A stretch of DNA of 64,000 bases from Desulforhopalus vacuolatus (GTDB lineage: Bacteria > Desulfobacterota > Desulfobulbia > Desulfobulbales > Desulfocapsaceae), in assembly GCF_016918505.1 (NCBI RefSeq), contig NZ_JAFFPZ010000005.1, positions 124,001 through 188,000 on the forward strand, given 5' to 3'. The position numbers and the translations under genes were made by a program. The notes below the pieces were generated by a model. The model saw only the letters and a list, made by a program, of their open reading frames with translations. It ran no database searches and was not told the DNA's origin. Numbering within the stretch: the stretch's first letter is position 1; each line of letters opens with the position of its first letter. Below are positions 18,331-26,140 of the stretch, piece by piece.

Positions 18331-19596
18331 TTAATCCTCCGAGCGCAGTTCGTTAAGGTGAGTGAAAAATATATAAAGTACCCAGACCGTGAATGCCCCG
18401 ATTGTAACAAAGAAAAGAGTATTCCCAATGCTGTTCAGTATCGTTCCCGTTGATTTGGAGATATCAATGTAGCCCATGCTGTCGAGCTTGGAGGGCAGAG
18501 CGAAGAAACGATTGACAAAACCAGCGGTGACTGCCAGAGCGTAAAAACCGCGGATCAGGTAACCGGGAACTACGCGGGTGATCAGCGAACCCATTTGCAC
18601 GCCAATCAGCGAACCGAGCAGCATGCCAAGTGCCAGTGTGTAGAAGACAAATCCGTAGAGGGCATACTGAGTAAGTGCTGCGTAACCGGCGGTGAAGATT
18701 ATCTGGAAGATATCGGTGCCGACGGTGGTCATTGAGGAAACCCCGAGGCCATAGACAAAGATCGGGAAGGTAAGGAATCCACCACCCACGCCCATGATTG
18801 CTGCTGCCATACCAACGATGAAACCACTGATAACGAGGAAAAGTGCAGAGATTTTCCGTCCGCCAGGGGTGATCCCTTTGTCAAAGGTGAGCATCGGCGG
18901 CAGGTTGATCGCCTGCAGTTTCGCTCCCATGGGTGAAATGGACTCAGGAGAATCTGTTTTTCCCGACTTTTTCATTCCGCTGCGGGTGGTGAGGTAATCC
19001 TTCATTGCGTAGAAAGCGAGGAAGCCGAGAATAATGACATATACCGAGGTGATGAACATGTCGCTCAACACCGGGTTGAAGTCATAGAGCCAGCGGTTGA
19101 GAACCCCGCCTACCGTTGCGCCGGTAATGGAACCGACGAGAAAGGTGAGGGCAAGGCCGACACAGATATTGCCGAGTTTTTTGTGCAGCACGCTGCCCAT
19201 GATTGCCTTGGCAAAGATATGAAAGAGGTCAGTCCCGACGGCGAGAATCCCTTTCACGCCGAAACTCATCAGGGCCGGGGCGATGATAAAGCCACCACCA
19301 GCACCGATACAGCCGGTGATCAGCCCTGCAGCGAGTCCGACAAAAATGGCGCAGACAAAGATAAAGGTGGTGTAGTGCGACGGCATATACGCTGACTTGC
19401 CACCGATCACTGACGGCAGTTCCAAGTCACCTGCGAAGGCGGCGATTCCGCCGAGCAGTACCGGCAGGATGAGCAACAGCAGGAAATAACGGCGTTTACG
19501 ACTGTGAAGGATGTTGGTTGACATCTCCAGTTCCCATCGGGCCTGGGCTTGTGCACCAGCCAGCATCAATTGGTAGAGCTGTCTGAAGTAGTTCAT
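18331..19596 (-). CDS. TauE/SafE-family exporter, long form
   Basis: This 421-residue TSUP-family permease has an extra N-terminal segment (about 30 soluble residues, then a membrane helix RYFLLLLILPVLLGGIAAF) before the usual core. Both family repeats are visible: AAGLITGCIGAGGGFIIAPALMSFGV near 90-115 and GMAAAIMGVGGGFLTFPIFVYGLG near 255-280. It should export a small sulfur oxyanion or organosulfonate, but the substrate cannot be read from sequence. AGGAGG precedes the ATG. It sits between a receiver gene and the two-TM protein in the set that starts at the sigma-54 promoter near 22560. Confidence 0.87.
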   Translation of the reverse strand: MNYFRQLYQLMLAGAQAQARWELEMSTNILHSRKRRYFLLLLILPVLLGGIAAFAGDLELPSVIGGKSAYMPSHYTTFIFVCAIFVGLAAGLITGCIGAGGGFIIAPALMSFGVKGILAVGTDLFHIFAKAIMGSVLHKKLGNICVGLALTFLVGSITGATVGGVLNRWLYDFNPVLSDMFITSVYVIILGFLAFYAMKDYLTTRSGMKKSGKTDSPESISPMGAKLQAINLPPMLTFDKGITPGGRKISALFLVISGFIVGMAAAIMGVGGGFLTFPIFVYGLGVSSMTTVGTDIFQIIFTAGYAALTQYALYGFVFYTLALGMLLGSLIGVQMGSLITRVVPGYLIRGFYALAVTAGFVNRFFALPSKLDSMGYIDISKSTGTILNSIGNTLFFVTIGAFTVWVLYIFFTHLNELRSED

Positions 19597-19679
19597 GAGA
19601 CCTCCTGTAAATCAAATTCGAGCGTTTTGCCCGTGATATTATTTATGGGGATTACGGCATCATGTCGTTCCCCGGTTAT

Positions 19680-20117
19680 TTAACTTGGCAGAGACATGTG
19701 TTTCTTCATCTGCGCCATCTCAATCTTGTCAAGATGTATCCTCCGTTTCTCAAAAGCGTCGCAGAGCTTTTCCAGCACTTCGTCAAACTCCATTGGTTTC
19801 ATCAGATAATCAAAGGCCCCGAGCTTCATTCCTTCAATCCCCGAATCCACCGAGGCATGACCGGTGAGCAGTACCACCTCCACCAGTGGTTTGGCCTGCT
19901 TCATCTTCCGCAGGGCCTTAATCCCGTCCATTACCGGCATTTTCACGTCAAGCAGCACGACGTCGAAGTTTCCTTCTTCCACCATCTCAAGGCCGATCTT
20001 GCCATCTTCCGCTCCTTCAGCCTCCATTCCCCGATGCAGGAGCTGCTTAACAGTCATCTCACGAAATTCCTGTTCATCGTCTACAACAAGAATGTTGAAT
20101 TTTTTCATTTCAGTCAT
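19680..20117 (-). CDS. Single-domain response regulator
   Basis: This 145-residue receiver has no DNA-binding output. The acidic pair is in ILVVDDEQEFRE, the phosphorylation Asp in VVLLDVKMPVMDG, the switch Thr in LLTGHAS and the Lys in YLMKPMEF. A short charged tail (RRIHLDKIEMAQMKKHM) follows. It is a paralogue of the receiver at 14564; both share the ILTGHAS and KPxxFDExLEK stretches. It lies directly between the membrane kinase and the TauE exporter, so the kinase is its natural partner and regulation of transport through protein contact is plausible. Confidence 0.92.
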   Translation of the reverse strand: MTEMKKFNILVVDDEQEFREMTVKQLLHRGMEAEGAEDGKIGLEMVEEGNFDVVLLDVKMPVMDGIKALRKMKQAKPLVEVVLLTGHASVDSGIEGMKLGAFDYLMKPMEFDEVLEKLCDAFEKRRIHLDKIEMAQMKKHMSLPS

Positions 20118-20203
20118 AAGGACCTCTCTGTACTGCGGGTTTTAGAAGACGGGTGCGTCGGGAAACCGGTTCTTTCCCGGGGCGACGTTCCCGGATTATC
20201 TGC

Positions 20204-21862
20204 TCAGTGCCTTTTTATCTCACCAAGGCGCGCAATTGGCAGTTGTACGGTGAAGAGGGCACCACCACTCTCTCTATTTTCTGCTTTAAGCGAACCGCCC
20301 AGTTTGCGGGTAATGTCATAACTGATATAGAGTCCCAGTCCGGTTCCCTTATTCGGTAATTTCGTGGTGAAAAATGGATCGAAAAGCCGTTTCAGATTCT
20401 CACGGGCAATTCCCTCCCCGCTGTCTGCAAAGCGGATCACCAGATCGCTGCCGGATACTGCCGTGGATATTTCTACTTCACCTTTCTCACCGGCGGCATC
20501 CAAAGCATTATTAAGCAAATTCAGAAATACCTGCTGAAGCTGCGGCCCGTCTGTCATGGTGAGCGGCAGATCAGGAAGGAAATTGCGGTGGATGGAAATA
20601 TCGTGGCTTTCTGCTTCCTTCTCAACAAAAGAGATTGTCTCATTAAGCAGGTCATTGAGCTGTACCTCTTCCTGCTGAGCGGCCATCTTTTTAGAATATC
20701 CAAGCAGGCGGTGGGTGATCGTTCCGGCGCGTTTGACGTGGTAGCGGATTTTCTCTATTGACTCTTTGTATTCGCCAAGATTTTTAACCTTTGCCGGATC
20801 CTCTTCAGGTAACAGCTCGGCAATCCAGCCTGACTGCGAACTGATCATTTGCAGAGGGTTGTTAATTTCATGGGCGACTCCGGCCGCGAGACGGCCGATG
20901 GTTGCCATTTTCTCCATCTGGGCAAACTGCATGGAGTTGGCGGCGTACTCCTGATCTGCATGACGGATATGGCGTGCCAGCATGATGGAGACCACTAATG
21001 CGGCGGCGAGAGCGAGGATAAAGAGGATGGTGAAGACGATAAGAATCTGTCGGTACAGAGGAATATAGACAGACATGGAATCTGCTACATTTGCTGTGAC
21101 AATGAAGAACCACCGGCCGTCGGCGAGGGGGCGTGCGATATAGACTGCGTCGTCGGTGACAATGGGGGCCTCAGATCCACCAGCGCTGATCAGGGTGCGG
21201 GCTGTGACGGAAAGAGTGTCTTCGCCGCGCAGGCTGGGGGTCTGAAACTCTCCCGCGCGGTTGACGATGAAGGCGTCACTGTGGGGGCTGATCTGCGCGG
21301 CAAGCAGCAGGGAGTTGAATGATGATGAGTTGACGGTTGCCCGCAGTACATAGCTCTTCAACGGGTTGGTGACGGCTACCACAAAGTGGGGTGTGCCGCG
21401 ATAGCCGGTGAAGACGTTACTGATGTGTACGCCATTGAGCAGAGTCTCCTGAAACCACGGTGCTTCAGCGTAGCTCTTGCCTTTCACCTGGGTGCGATAG
21501 GGACCAACGTAGGCGTATTGCCGACCATCGGCGGCAATGCTTTGCAGGTCGACAATATCACCCCGATTGTCAATGGCGAGAAAGAGTTTTTCCGTGTTGC
21601 CCTGCTGCTCAAAGAAACTCGGCGGCAGAAAATTAACGAGCATATCGAGATTGTTGATGTGGTCCTTTAAGACCTGAGACAGAACCTTGGCCTGGGCGGT
21701 AACCGTGGCTGTGGCCTTATCCTCCAGACGAATGATGTTGATATCCCGCAGGGAGTTCTTTGTTATCCAGCCGACGGCGAGCAGCGGCACCAGGCACAGG
21801 CAGAAAAAGGCCAGCAGCAGGCGGCGGGTGACTGAGGCATAATAATCGTTCATTCGTTCCAT
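20204..21862 (-). CDS. Membrane sensor histidine kinase with dCache domain
   Basis: This 552-residue kinase has membrane helices at about 13-32 and 272-296 that flank a 240-residue periplasmic region resembling a double Cache sensor (AYVGPYRTQVKGKSYAEAPWF, ISNVFTGYRGTPHFVVAVTNPL). The cytoplasmic part has the phospho-acceptor H331 in GRLAAGVAHEINNP, then the ATPase domain with N box NLLNNALDA, G1 DSGEGIA, F box FDPFFTT and G2 GTGLGLYI. Cache domains typically bind small organic ligands. It is followed by a stand-alone receiver and the TauE exporter, forming one sensory/transport unit. GGGAGA precedes the ATG. Confidence 0.93.
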   Translation of the reverse strand: MERMNDYYASVTRRLLLAFFCLCLVPLLAVGWITKNSLRDINIIRLEDKATATVTAQAKVLSQVLKDHINNLDMLVNFLPPSFFEQQGNTEKLFLAIDNRGDIVDLQSIAADGRQYAYVGPYRTQVKGKSYAEAPWFQETLLNGVHISNVFTGYRGTPHFVVAVTNPLKSYVLRATVNSSSFNSLLLAAQISPHSDAFIVNRAGEFQTPSLRGEDTLSVTARTLISAGGSEAPIVTDDAVYIARPLADGRWFFIVTANVADSMSVYIPLYRQILIVFTILFILALAAALVVSIMLARHIRHADQEYAANSMQFAQMEKMATIGRLAAGVAHEINNPLQMISSQSGWIAELLPEEDPAKVKNLGEYKESIEKIRYHVKRAGTITHRLLGYSKKMAAQQEEVQLNDLLNETISFVEKEAESHDISIHRNFLPDLPLTMTDGPQLQQVFLNLLNNALDAAGEKGEVEISTAVSGSDLVIRFADSGEGIARENLKRLFDPFFTTKLPNKGTGLGLYISYDITRKLGGSLKAENRESGGALFTVQLPIARLGEIKRH

Positions 21863-21877
21863 TGTATCTCCCTTTTC

Positions 21878-22528
21878 CTATCCGTTGAGCAGCAGTGCCA
21901 GTTTCTGCTGTAAATTTTCAAACGGCGGTCGCCCGTCGGTGACAAGGTCCACTGACGATTTCAACATCTCCCTGGCTGCTGTATTCTGGTCAAGCAGCAG
22001 CACTGTCTTGCTCGTCGTGAGGGAAGTAACGCGGTCCATCGTGGCGAGCAGTTGACGACCGGGACGCTCAAGGACAGTGAAAACTACGATATGGGGCATG
22101 AAATTGAGTAGAGTGAGGCTGGCGTGAACACCGAAAGGAATACTGTCGGCCAGCACGAGGTGACAACTTTTGGCGATTGCTTCACAGATGCGGTTCATCT
22201 TCCTGCGCAGCCGTTTCGCCATGCCGCTGTCAAGTAGCAGTTCGGCAGGGTAGAGAAAAAGGATACGGGAGGTTCTCGGGGGCAGCAGCCTCTCTGGAAT
22301 ACTCATCCGGTTGTGCAGCAGAAAGCCGAGAAAATCTATTAACCGCACTGAGTTTTTCTCTACATTTCCAGGGAGTCTGCGGGTGGATATGAGATAGCGC
22401 ACCCGATTGAGGGAGAGACTGCAGTAACCCGCGATCTGGTCGATGGTGATCTGCTTTGCTTCCGAATTATTCAAATAGATGGCCTGCAGCATATCGCTCT
22501 CCAATACAAGATTCAGAGTATTGTCCAT
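21878..22528 (-). CDS. Unknown protein, first gene of the sigma-54 operon
   Basis: This 216-residue protein of unrecognised family begins at the ATG at 22528, which has GGAGGG six bases upstream; a TTG two codons earlier is less likely. The N-terminus (QITIDQIAGYCSLSLNRVRYLISTRRLPG) looks like a small helix-turn-helix module. The remainder has alternating strands and helices (SRILFLYPAELLL, SCHLVLADSIPFG, MPHIVVFTVLE, KTVLLLDQN) that recall a degenerate receiver or Rossmann-like fold. It starts about 30 bp after a sigma-54 promoter and leads the set of kinase, receiver and exporter genes. Confidence 0.75.
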   Translation of the reverse strand: MDNTLNLVLESDMLQAIYLNNSEAKQITIDQIAGYCSLSLNRVRYLISTRRLPGNVEKNSVRLIDFLGFLLHNRMSIPERLLPPRTSRILFLYPAELLLDSGMAKRLRRKMNRICEAIAKSCHLVLADSIPFGVHASLTLLNFMPHIVVFTVLERPGRQLLATMDRVTSLTTSKTVLLLDQNTAAREMLKSSVDLVTDGRPPFENLQQKLALLLNG

Positions 22529-22555
22529 ATCCAACCCTCCTTCTCCTTTTGTAAA

Positions 22556-22570
22556 GCAAGGTTTGTGCCA
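22556..22570 (-). promoter_or_regulatory. Sigma-54 (RpoN) promoter
   Basis: On the minus strand the sequence reads TGGCAC-AAACC-TTGCTT, an exact match to the -24/-12 consensus TGGCAC-N5-TTGC. The -12 GC doublet lies about 29 bases before the ATG at 22528, leaving room for a short leader with the GGAGGG ribosome site. It would drive the leftward set from 22528 to 14564. The divergent gene pair at 22813-25439 encodes precisely the type of activator such promoters need. Confidence 0.9.
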
Positions 22571-22657
22571 GAGGAGGAACTGTCGAAAAAAGATGATGAT
22601 AACAAGGGGATAGCATTGAAAGGTGGAATAAAGAGACGCCGGAACATGTAAAGTTTT

Positions 22658-22775
22658 GGTAACAAAATTTCCGATGCTGTTATTCTATCTCATTGAAATA
22701 TAGTGAAAAAGGGGATATTACCTAAAGGTAACAACTGAAAAGCTCTTTACCGGGAGAATGTAACCGAAAGGTAAC
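22658..22775. promoter_or_regulatory. Candidate enhancer sites (GGTAAC repeats)
   Basis: Three GGTAAC half-sites occur at 22658, 22727 and 22770. The middle one forms the palindrome TTACCT-AA-AGGTAA (22718-22731), and the last forms the looser GTAACC-GAAA-GGTAAC. They lie roughly 90-215 bp upstream of the sigma-54 promoter, the usual distance for enhancer sites of NtrC-type activators. The last site is 38 bp before the kinase start codon at 22813, so it may also autoregulate the kinase-activator pair. Confidence 0.65.
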
Positions 22776-22812
22776 AAGGCAAAGGAAGAGGTTGAAACCG
22801 GGAGGTAAAATA

Positions 22813-24075
22813 ATGACAGCGCGAGACAGAGATAAACTGGCACAGTTGACCGGAGATGAAATGCTGGTTGACCCGCTGGTCCGTATTTTTGAAAAGCAGA
22901 AGAAAGATCTCGTTATCCGGATGTTAAAAAAACATGAAGAGGTGGAGGCGAAGAACTTTTTTATTTCCCGTATCATGTCCAGCCTCTCCGACCTGTTTAT
23001 TCTCTTTGCAGAGGATTTCACTATTCTGCGGGCGGGAAAGGAATTTTATGATGTCCTCGGCTGGGATGTGGATCAGGAGGGGCTGCAGCTGAGCGATATT
23101 GCCAATCCGGAGGTCTCACGGGTTATCAGGAAACACTTTGCCGAGGGGGATTTTCGTGACCTGGAAACTCTTTTTTGCAACCGGCAGGGGTGGCCGGTGC
23201 CGGTGCTTGTCCGCGGTACCACCTGCCCTGCTGAAAAGGGAAAGACTGTCCACATGCTTGTTGCCAGCGATCGGCGGGAGTTTTTTGAGGTAATGGATCG
23301 CATGCGCGAGGTACAGGACCAGCTCATCCACTCCGGGCGGCTGGCCAGCCTTGGCGAGATGGCGGCGGGAATCGGCCATGAACTGACCCAGCCGCTTAAC
23401 ACCATGCTGCTGCTTGCCCGTAACTGCCAGAAGGCGATGGCCGACCCGCTGCGTCACAAGGATATCCTCAGTGAGAACCTCTCCACTATCATCGATCGCA
23501 TCAACTTCGCTTCCTCCATCATCCACAGTATGAAGGGGTTTGCCGGAAAGGCGCAGAATAAGATGACTCATTGCCGGGTGAATATTATCCTGCTTGATGT
23601 CCTCAACTTCATCGAGGCGCAGCTGGAACTCTCCGGGGTGAAGGTAAAGCTGGAACTGGAAGAAGGGGACTTTTTCGTCCAGGGTCAGGTGGTCCGTTTA
23701 GAACAGGTGTTGCTTAACCTTATTCAGAACGCGGCGCAGTCGATGGGGGAGAGCGATTTCCCTGAGCTGATTATCCGCCTGGAACGCCTCTGCGGCATTG
23801 ATCCGCCAAGCCTCGCGGAGCGGATGTGGGTGGTGATCTCCATTATCGACAACGGCTGCGGTATTCCGTCGGAGCTTGAGGAGAAGGTGTTTGATCCCTT
23901 TTTTACCACCCGTGAGGTCGGGGTGGGTATGGGCCTGGGGCTCTCCATTGTCGAGCGGATCGTCCGCAGTACAGGAGGGTTTGTCAAGATGAAGACCGCA
24001 GTGGGACGGGGGACAACCTTCGCTGTCTGGCTGCCGGAAGAAGAGATTCAAAAGGTTCAGGAGGGGGAGGAGTGA
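22813..24075 (+). CDS. Cytoplasmic PAS histidine kinase
   Basis: This 420-residue kinase has no membrane segment. A PAS-like sensor occupies about 55-155 (LFILFAEDFTILRAGKEFYDVLGW). It is followed by a helical linker and the phospho-acceptor H189 in GEMAAGIGHELTQPLN, then an ATPase domain with NLIQNAAQS, DNGCGIP, FDPFFTT and GMGLGLSI. The ATG at 22813 has GGAGGT eight bases upstream. Its stop overlaps the GTG of the activator gene by two bases, so they form a classical cognate pair that should signal to the divergent sigma-54 promoter. Confidence 0.93.
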   Translation: MTARDRDKLAQLTGDEMLVDPLVRIFEKQKKDLVIRMLKKHEEVEAKNFFISRIMSSLSDLFILFAEDFTILRAGKEFYDVLGWDVDQEGLQLSDIANPEVSRVIRKHFAEGDFRDLETLFCNRQGWPVPVLVRGTTCPAEKGKTVHMLVASDRREFFEVMDRMREVQDQLIHSGRLASLGEMAAGIGHELTQPLNTMLLLARNCQKAMADPLRHKDILSENLSTIIDRINFASSIIHSMKGFAGKAQNKMTHCRVNIILLDVLNFIEAQLELSGVKVKLELEEGDFFVQGQVVRLEQVLLNLIQNAAQSMGESDFPELIIRLERLCGIDPPSLAERMWVVISIIDNGCGIPSELEEKVFDPFFTTREVGVGMGLGLSIVERIVRSTGGFVKMKTAVGRGTTFAVWLPEEEIQKVQEGEE

Positions 24076-25439
24076 CAGAGAAGATAAAAATTCTGGTGGT
24101 GGACGACGACAGCTATCTGCTCTCGGCCATAGGGCAGACGCTGATGCTGCATGGCTGGGAGGCAGTGCTGGAGAGTGATCCTCAGCAGGCGTTGCAGCAC
24201 CTGGAGAATGATATTGCGGTACATGCGGTGGTCAGTGATGTCCGCATGCCCCATCTTGATGGCATGGAGTTTCAGCGGCGGGTGGCGGAGATAGATGCCG
24301 AGCTGCCGCTGTTGCTTATCACCGGTCATGGAGATGTGGCGCTGGCGGTGAAAGCTCTCCGGGCCGGGGCCTACGATTTTCTTGAGAAACCGGTGGATGA
24401 TGAGGTCTTGCTCACCGCCCTTCAGCGGGGGGTGGAAAAGCGGATGCTGGTTCTGGAGAACCGCAGGCTGGCGGCGCGGCTGGCCGATGTTGCCGACGAA
24501 CAGGGGAACGGTTCTTTCTTCCACGGGCTGGTTGGGGCGCACGCCTGCATGCAGCGGCTCTATCGGCAGATCGTGCGGATGGCGAAGCAGAACGATCCGG
24601 TGCTGATCTGCGGAGAGACGGGTACCGGCAAGGAGCTGGTGGCCCGGGCGCTGCACCAGATCGGGCGGCCGGCGATGCCCTTTGTAGGGGTGAATATGGC
24701 CGCGATTCCCGGCGATATGGTGGAAGCGGAGTTATTTGGCTGTGAGCAGGGTGCTTTTACCGGGGCGGAGAGGGCGCGGGAGGGAAAATTTGATCTGGCT
24801 GGCAGAGGGACAATCTTCCTTGATGAAATCTGTTCTCTTGAGGTGGCTTTGCAGGGGAAGCTGTTACGGGCGCTTGAGGAGCGCAGTTACTGCCCGCTTG
24901 GCAGTAATGAACTGCGGCCGCTTGCGGCACGGGTGGTGGCATCGGTCAACCAGGACATGAAGGAGGAGGTGGCGGCTGGACGTTTCCGCGAAGATCTCTT
25001 CTACCGGCTCAATGTCTTTTCGCTGGAGATGCCCCCACTCAAGGCGCGGCGGGAGGATATCCCTCTGCTGATAGAGTCCTTTCGCCAGGAGTATTGTCGT
25101 GAGAGCGGTGAAAAAATGGCGCCCTTTGCGCCGAATTTTCTTACAGAGCTGATGGAGCAGGATTGGCCGGGTAATGTGCGGGAACTGCGGAATCGGGTGC
25201 GGCGATTCTGTGTCCTCGGGGAAGAGACAATAGAGGGCGAGTGGGAGAAGAGTAATACCCCGCGGCTGCCGTTGAAGGAGTTTGTTGCCCTCAAGGAGCG
25301 GGAGTATCTTCTCGCCGTGTTGCGAACGTACGGTGGCAAGGTGGGGGCTGTTCATAAACTCCTTGGTCTGAGTCGCAAGGGACTGTATGACAAGGTGAAT
25401 CGTTACGAGATTGATCTTGATGCGCTTCGCAGGGAGTGA
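24072..25439 (+). CDS. NtrC-family sigma-54 activator
   Basis: This 455-residue response regulator has all three expected domains. The receiver (1-120) carries phosphorylation Asp56 in VVSDVRMP. The AAA+ domain (about 155-390) has Walker A GETGTGKE at 181-188, the sigma-54 contact loop GAFTGA at 227-232, Walker B GTIFLDEI and an arginine finger region FREDLFYRLNVF. The C-terminal helix-turn-helix is near 420-450 (GAVHKLLGLSRKGLYDKV). The start codon is GTG, overlapping the kinase gene. It should bind enhancer sites in the 22.6-22.8 kb gap and open the sigma-54 promoter of the divergent TauE set. Confidence 0.95.
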   Translation: MTEKIKILVVDDDSYLLSAIGQTLMLHGWEAVLESDPQQALQHLENDIAVHAVVSDVRMPHLDGMEFQRRVAEIDAELPLLLITGHGDVALAVKALRAGAYDFLEKPVDDEVLLTALQRGVEKRMLVLENRRLAARLADVADEQGNGSFFHGLVGAHACMQRLYRQIVRMAKQNDPVLICGETGTGKELVARALHQIGRPAMPFVGVNMAAIPGDMVEAELFGCEQGAFTGAERAREGKFDLAGRGTIFLDEICSLEVALQGKLLRALEERSYCPLGSNELRPLAARVVASVNQDMKEEVAAGRFREDLFYRLNVFSLEMPPLKARREDIPLLIESFRQEYCRESGEKMAPFAPNFLTELMEQDWPGNVRELRNRVRRFCVLGEETIEGEWEKSNTPRLPLKEFVALKEREYLLAVLRTYGGKVGAVHKLLGLSRKGLYDKVNRYEIDLDALRRE

Positions 25440-25460
25440 AAAACGAGTACCCTTCCGGGG

Positions 25461-26132
25461 TTACAGCCCTGCTTCCTCGTTTATCAGCACGACACGGATG
25501 CGGCCGGCGGGGTAGCACTTTTCGGTGATAAGCCACTGATTGCAAATGCGGTCAGGGCTTCTGCAGTCCATGCATTCACCGGTTTTCTGGCAGGGGGTTT
25601 TCATGTAGTCGTGGCGGATGGCGTTAAGCGGGGCGGCCACCTCTTTAATCCGGGCCATTGCCCGTTCCACATCGGGAACGATCTTGTTGCGGCTGATGGT
25701 TAGAATAACATTGCGCGGGCCGTAGGCGATGCCGCCGATACGGTTGCCGTCCATATCGAGATTGACCAGTTTCCCGTCCTCGGTAAGGGCATTGCTGCCT
25801 GTGAAAAAAAGGTCGGTGAGCAGGGCCCGGCGACGCAGTGCAACTTTCTCTTCCCTGGGAGCACCTTTGGGAAAAGGGTCAATGAATTCTACTCCGTCCA
25901 GTTGTGTCATTGCTTCGAGTACACCGGTGGCACGCAGGGTCATGGAGTCACCGAAAGCGGCACTCTTGAGGCCCTCAATCTGCGGGACGATTTTCTGCAT
26001 GATCAGCGCACCGGCAGCCTCTGCATTACTGGCAATAAAGACCGTGAAGTTGTTCCGCTCCAGCGCCTTTTTTACCTTCTCCAGCTTGATATCCCAGTAT
26101 CTCTCGCAGATTTCACTTCTTTCCATCTCCAT
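25461..26132 (-). CDS. LUD-domain protein (lactate-utilisation family)
   Basis: This 223-residue protein belongs to the LUD/DUF162 family, related to LutC/LldG and the LutB N-terminus. Typical segments are NNFTVFIASNAEAAGALIM, SAAFGDSMTLRATGVLEAM and DLFFTGSNALTEDGKLVNLDMDGNR, plus ALTEDG. The C-terminus has a Cys-rich stretch (PCQKTGECMDCRSPDRICNQW) that may hold a metal centre. It is the last gene of a leftward set with a flavoprotein, a haem-type membrane protein and a ferredoxin, so a role in electron transfer to or from an organic acid is likely. It is not enough alone to prove lactate oxidation. Confidence 0.85.
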   Translation of the reverse strand: MEMERSEICERYWDIKLEKVKKALERNNFTVFIASNAEAAGALIMQKIVPQIEGLKSAAFGDSMTLRATGVLEAMTQLDGVEFIDPFPKGAPREEKVALRRRALLTDLFFTGSNALTEDGKLVNLDMDGNRIGGIAYGPRNVILTISRNKIVPDVERAMARIKEVAAPLNAIRHDYMKTPCQKTGECMDCRSPDRICNQWLITEKCYPAGRIRVVLINEEAGL

Positions 26133-26140
26133 CTCCTGTT

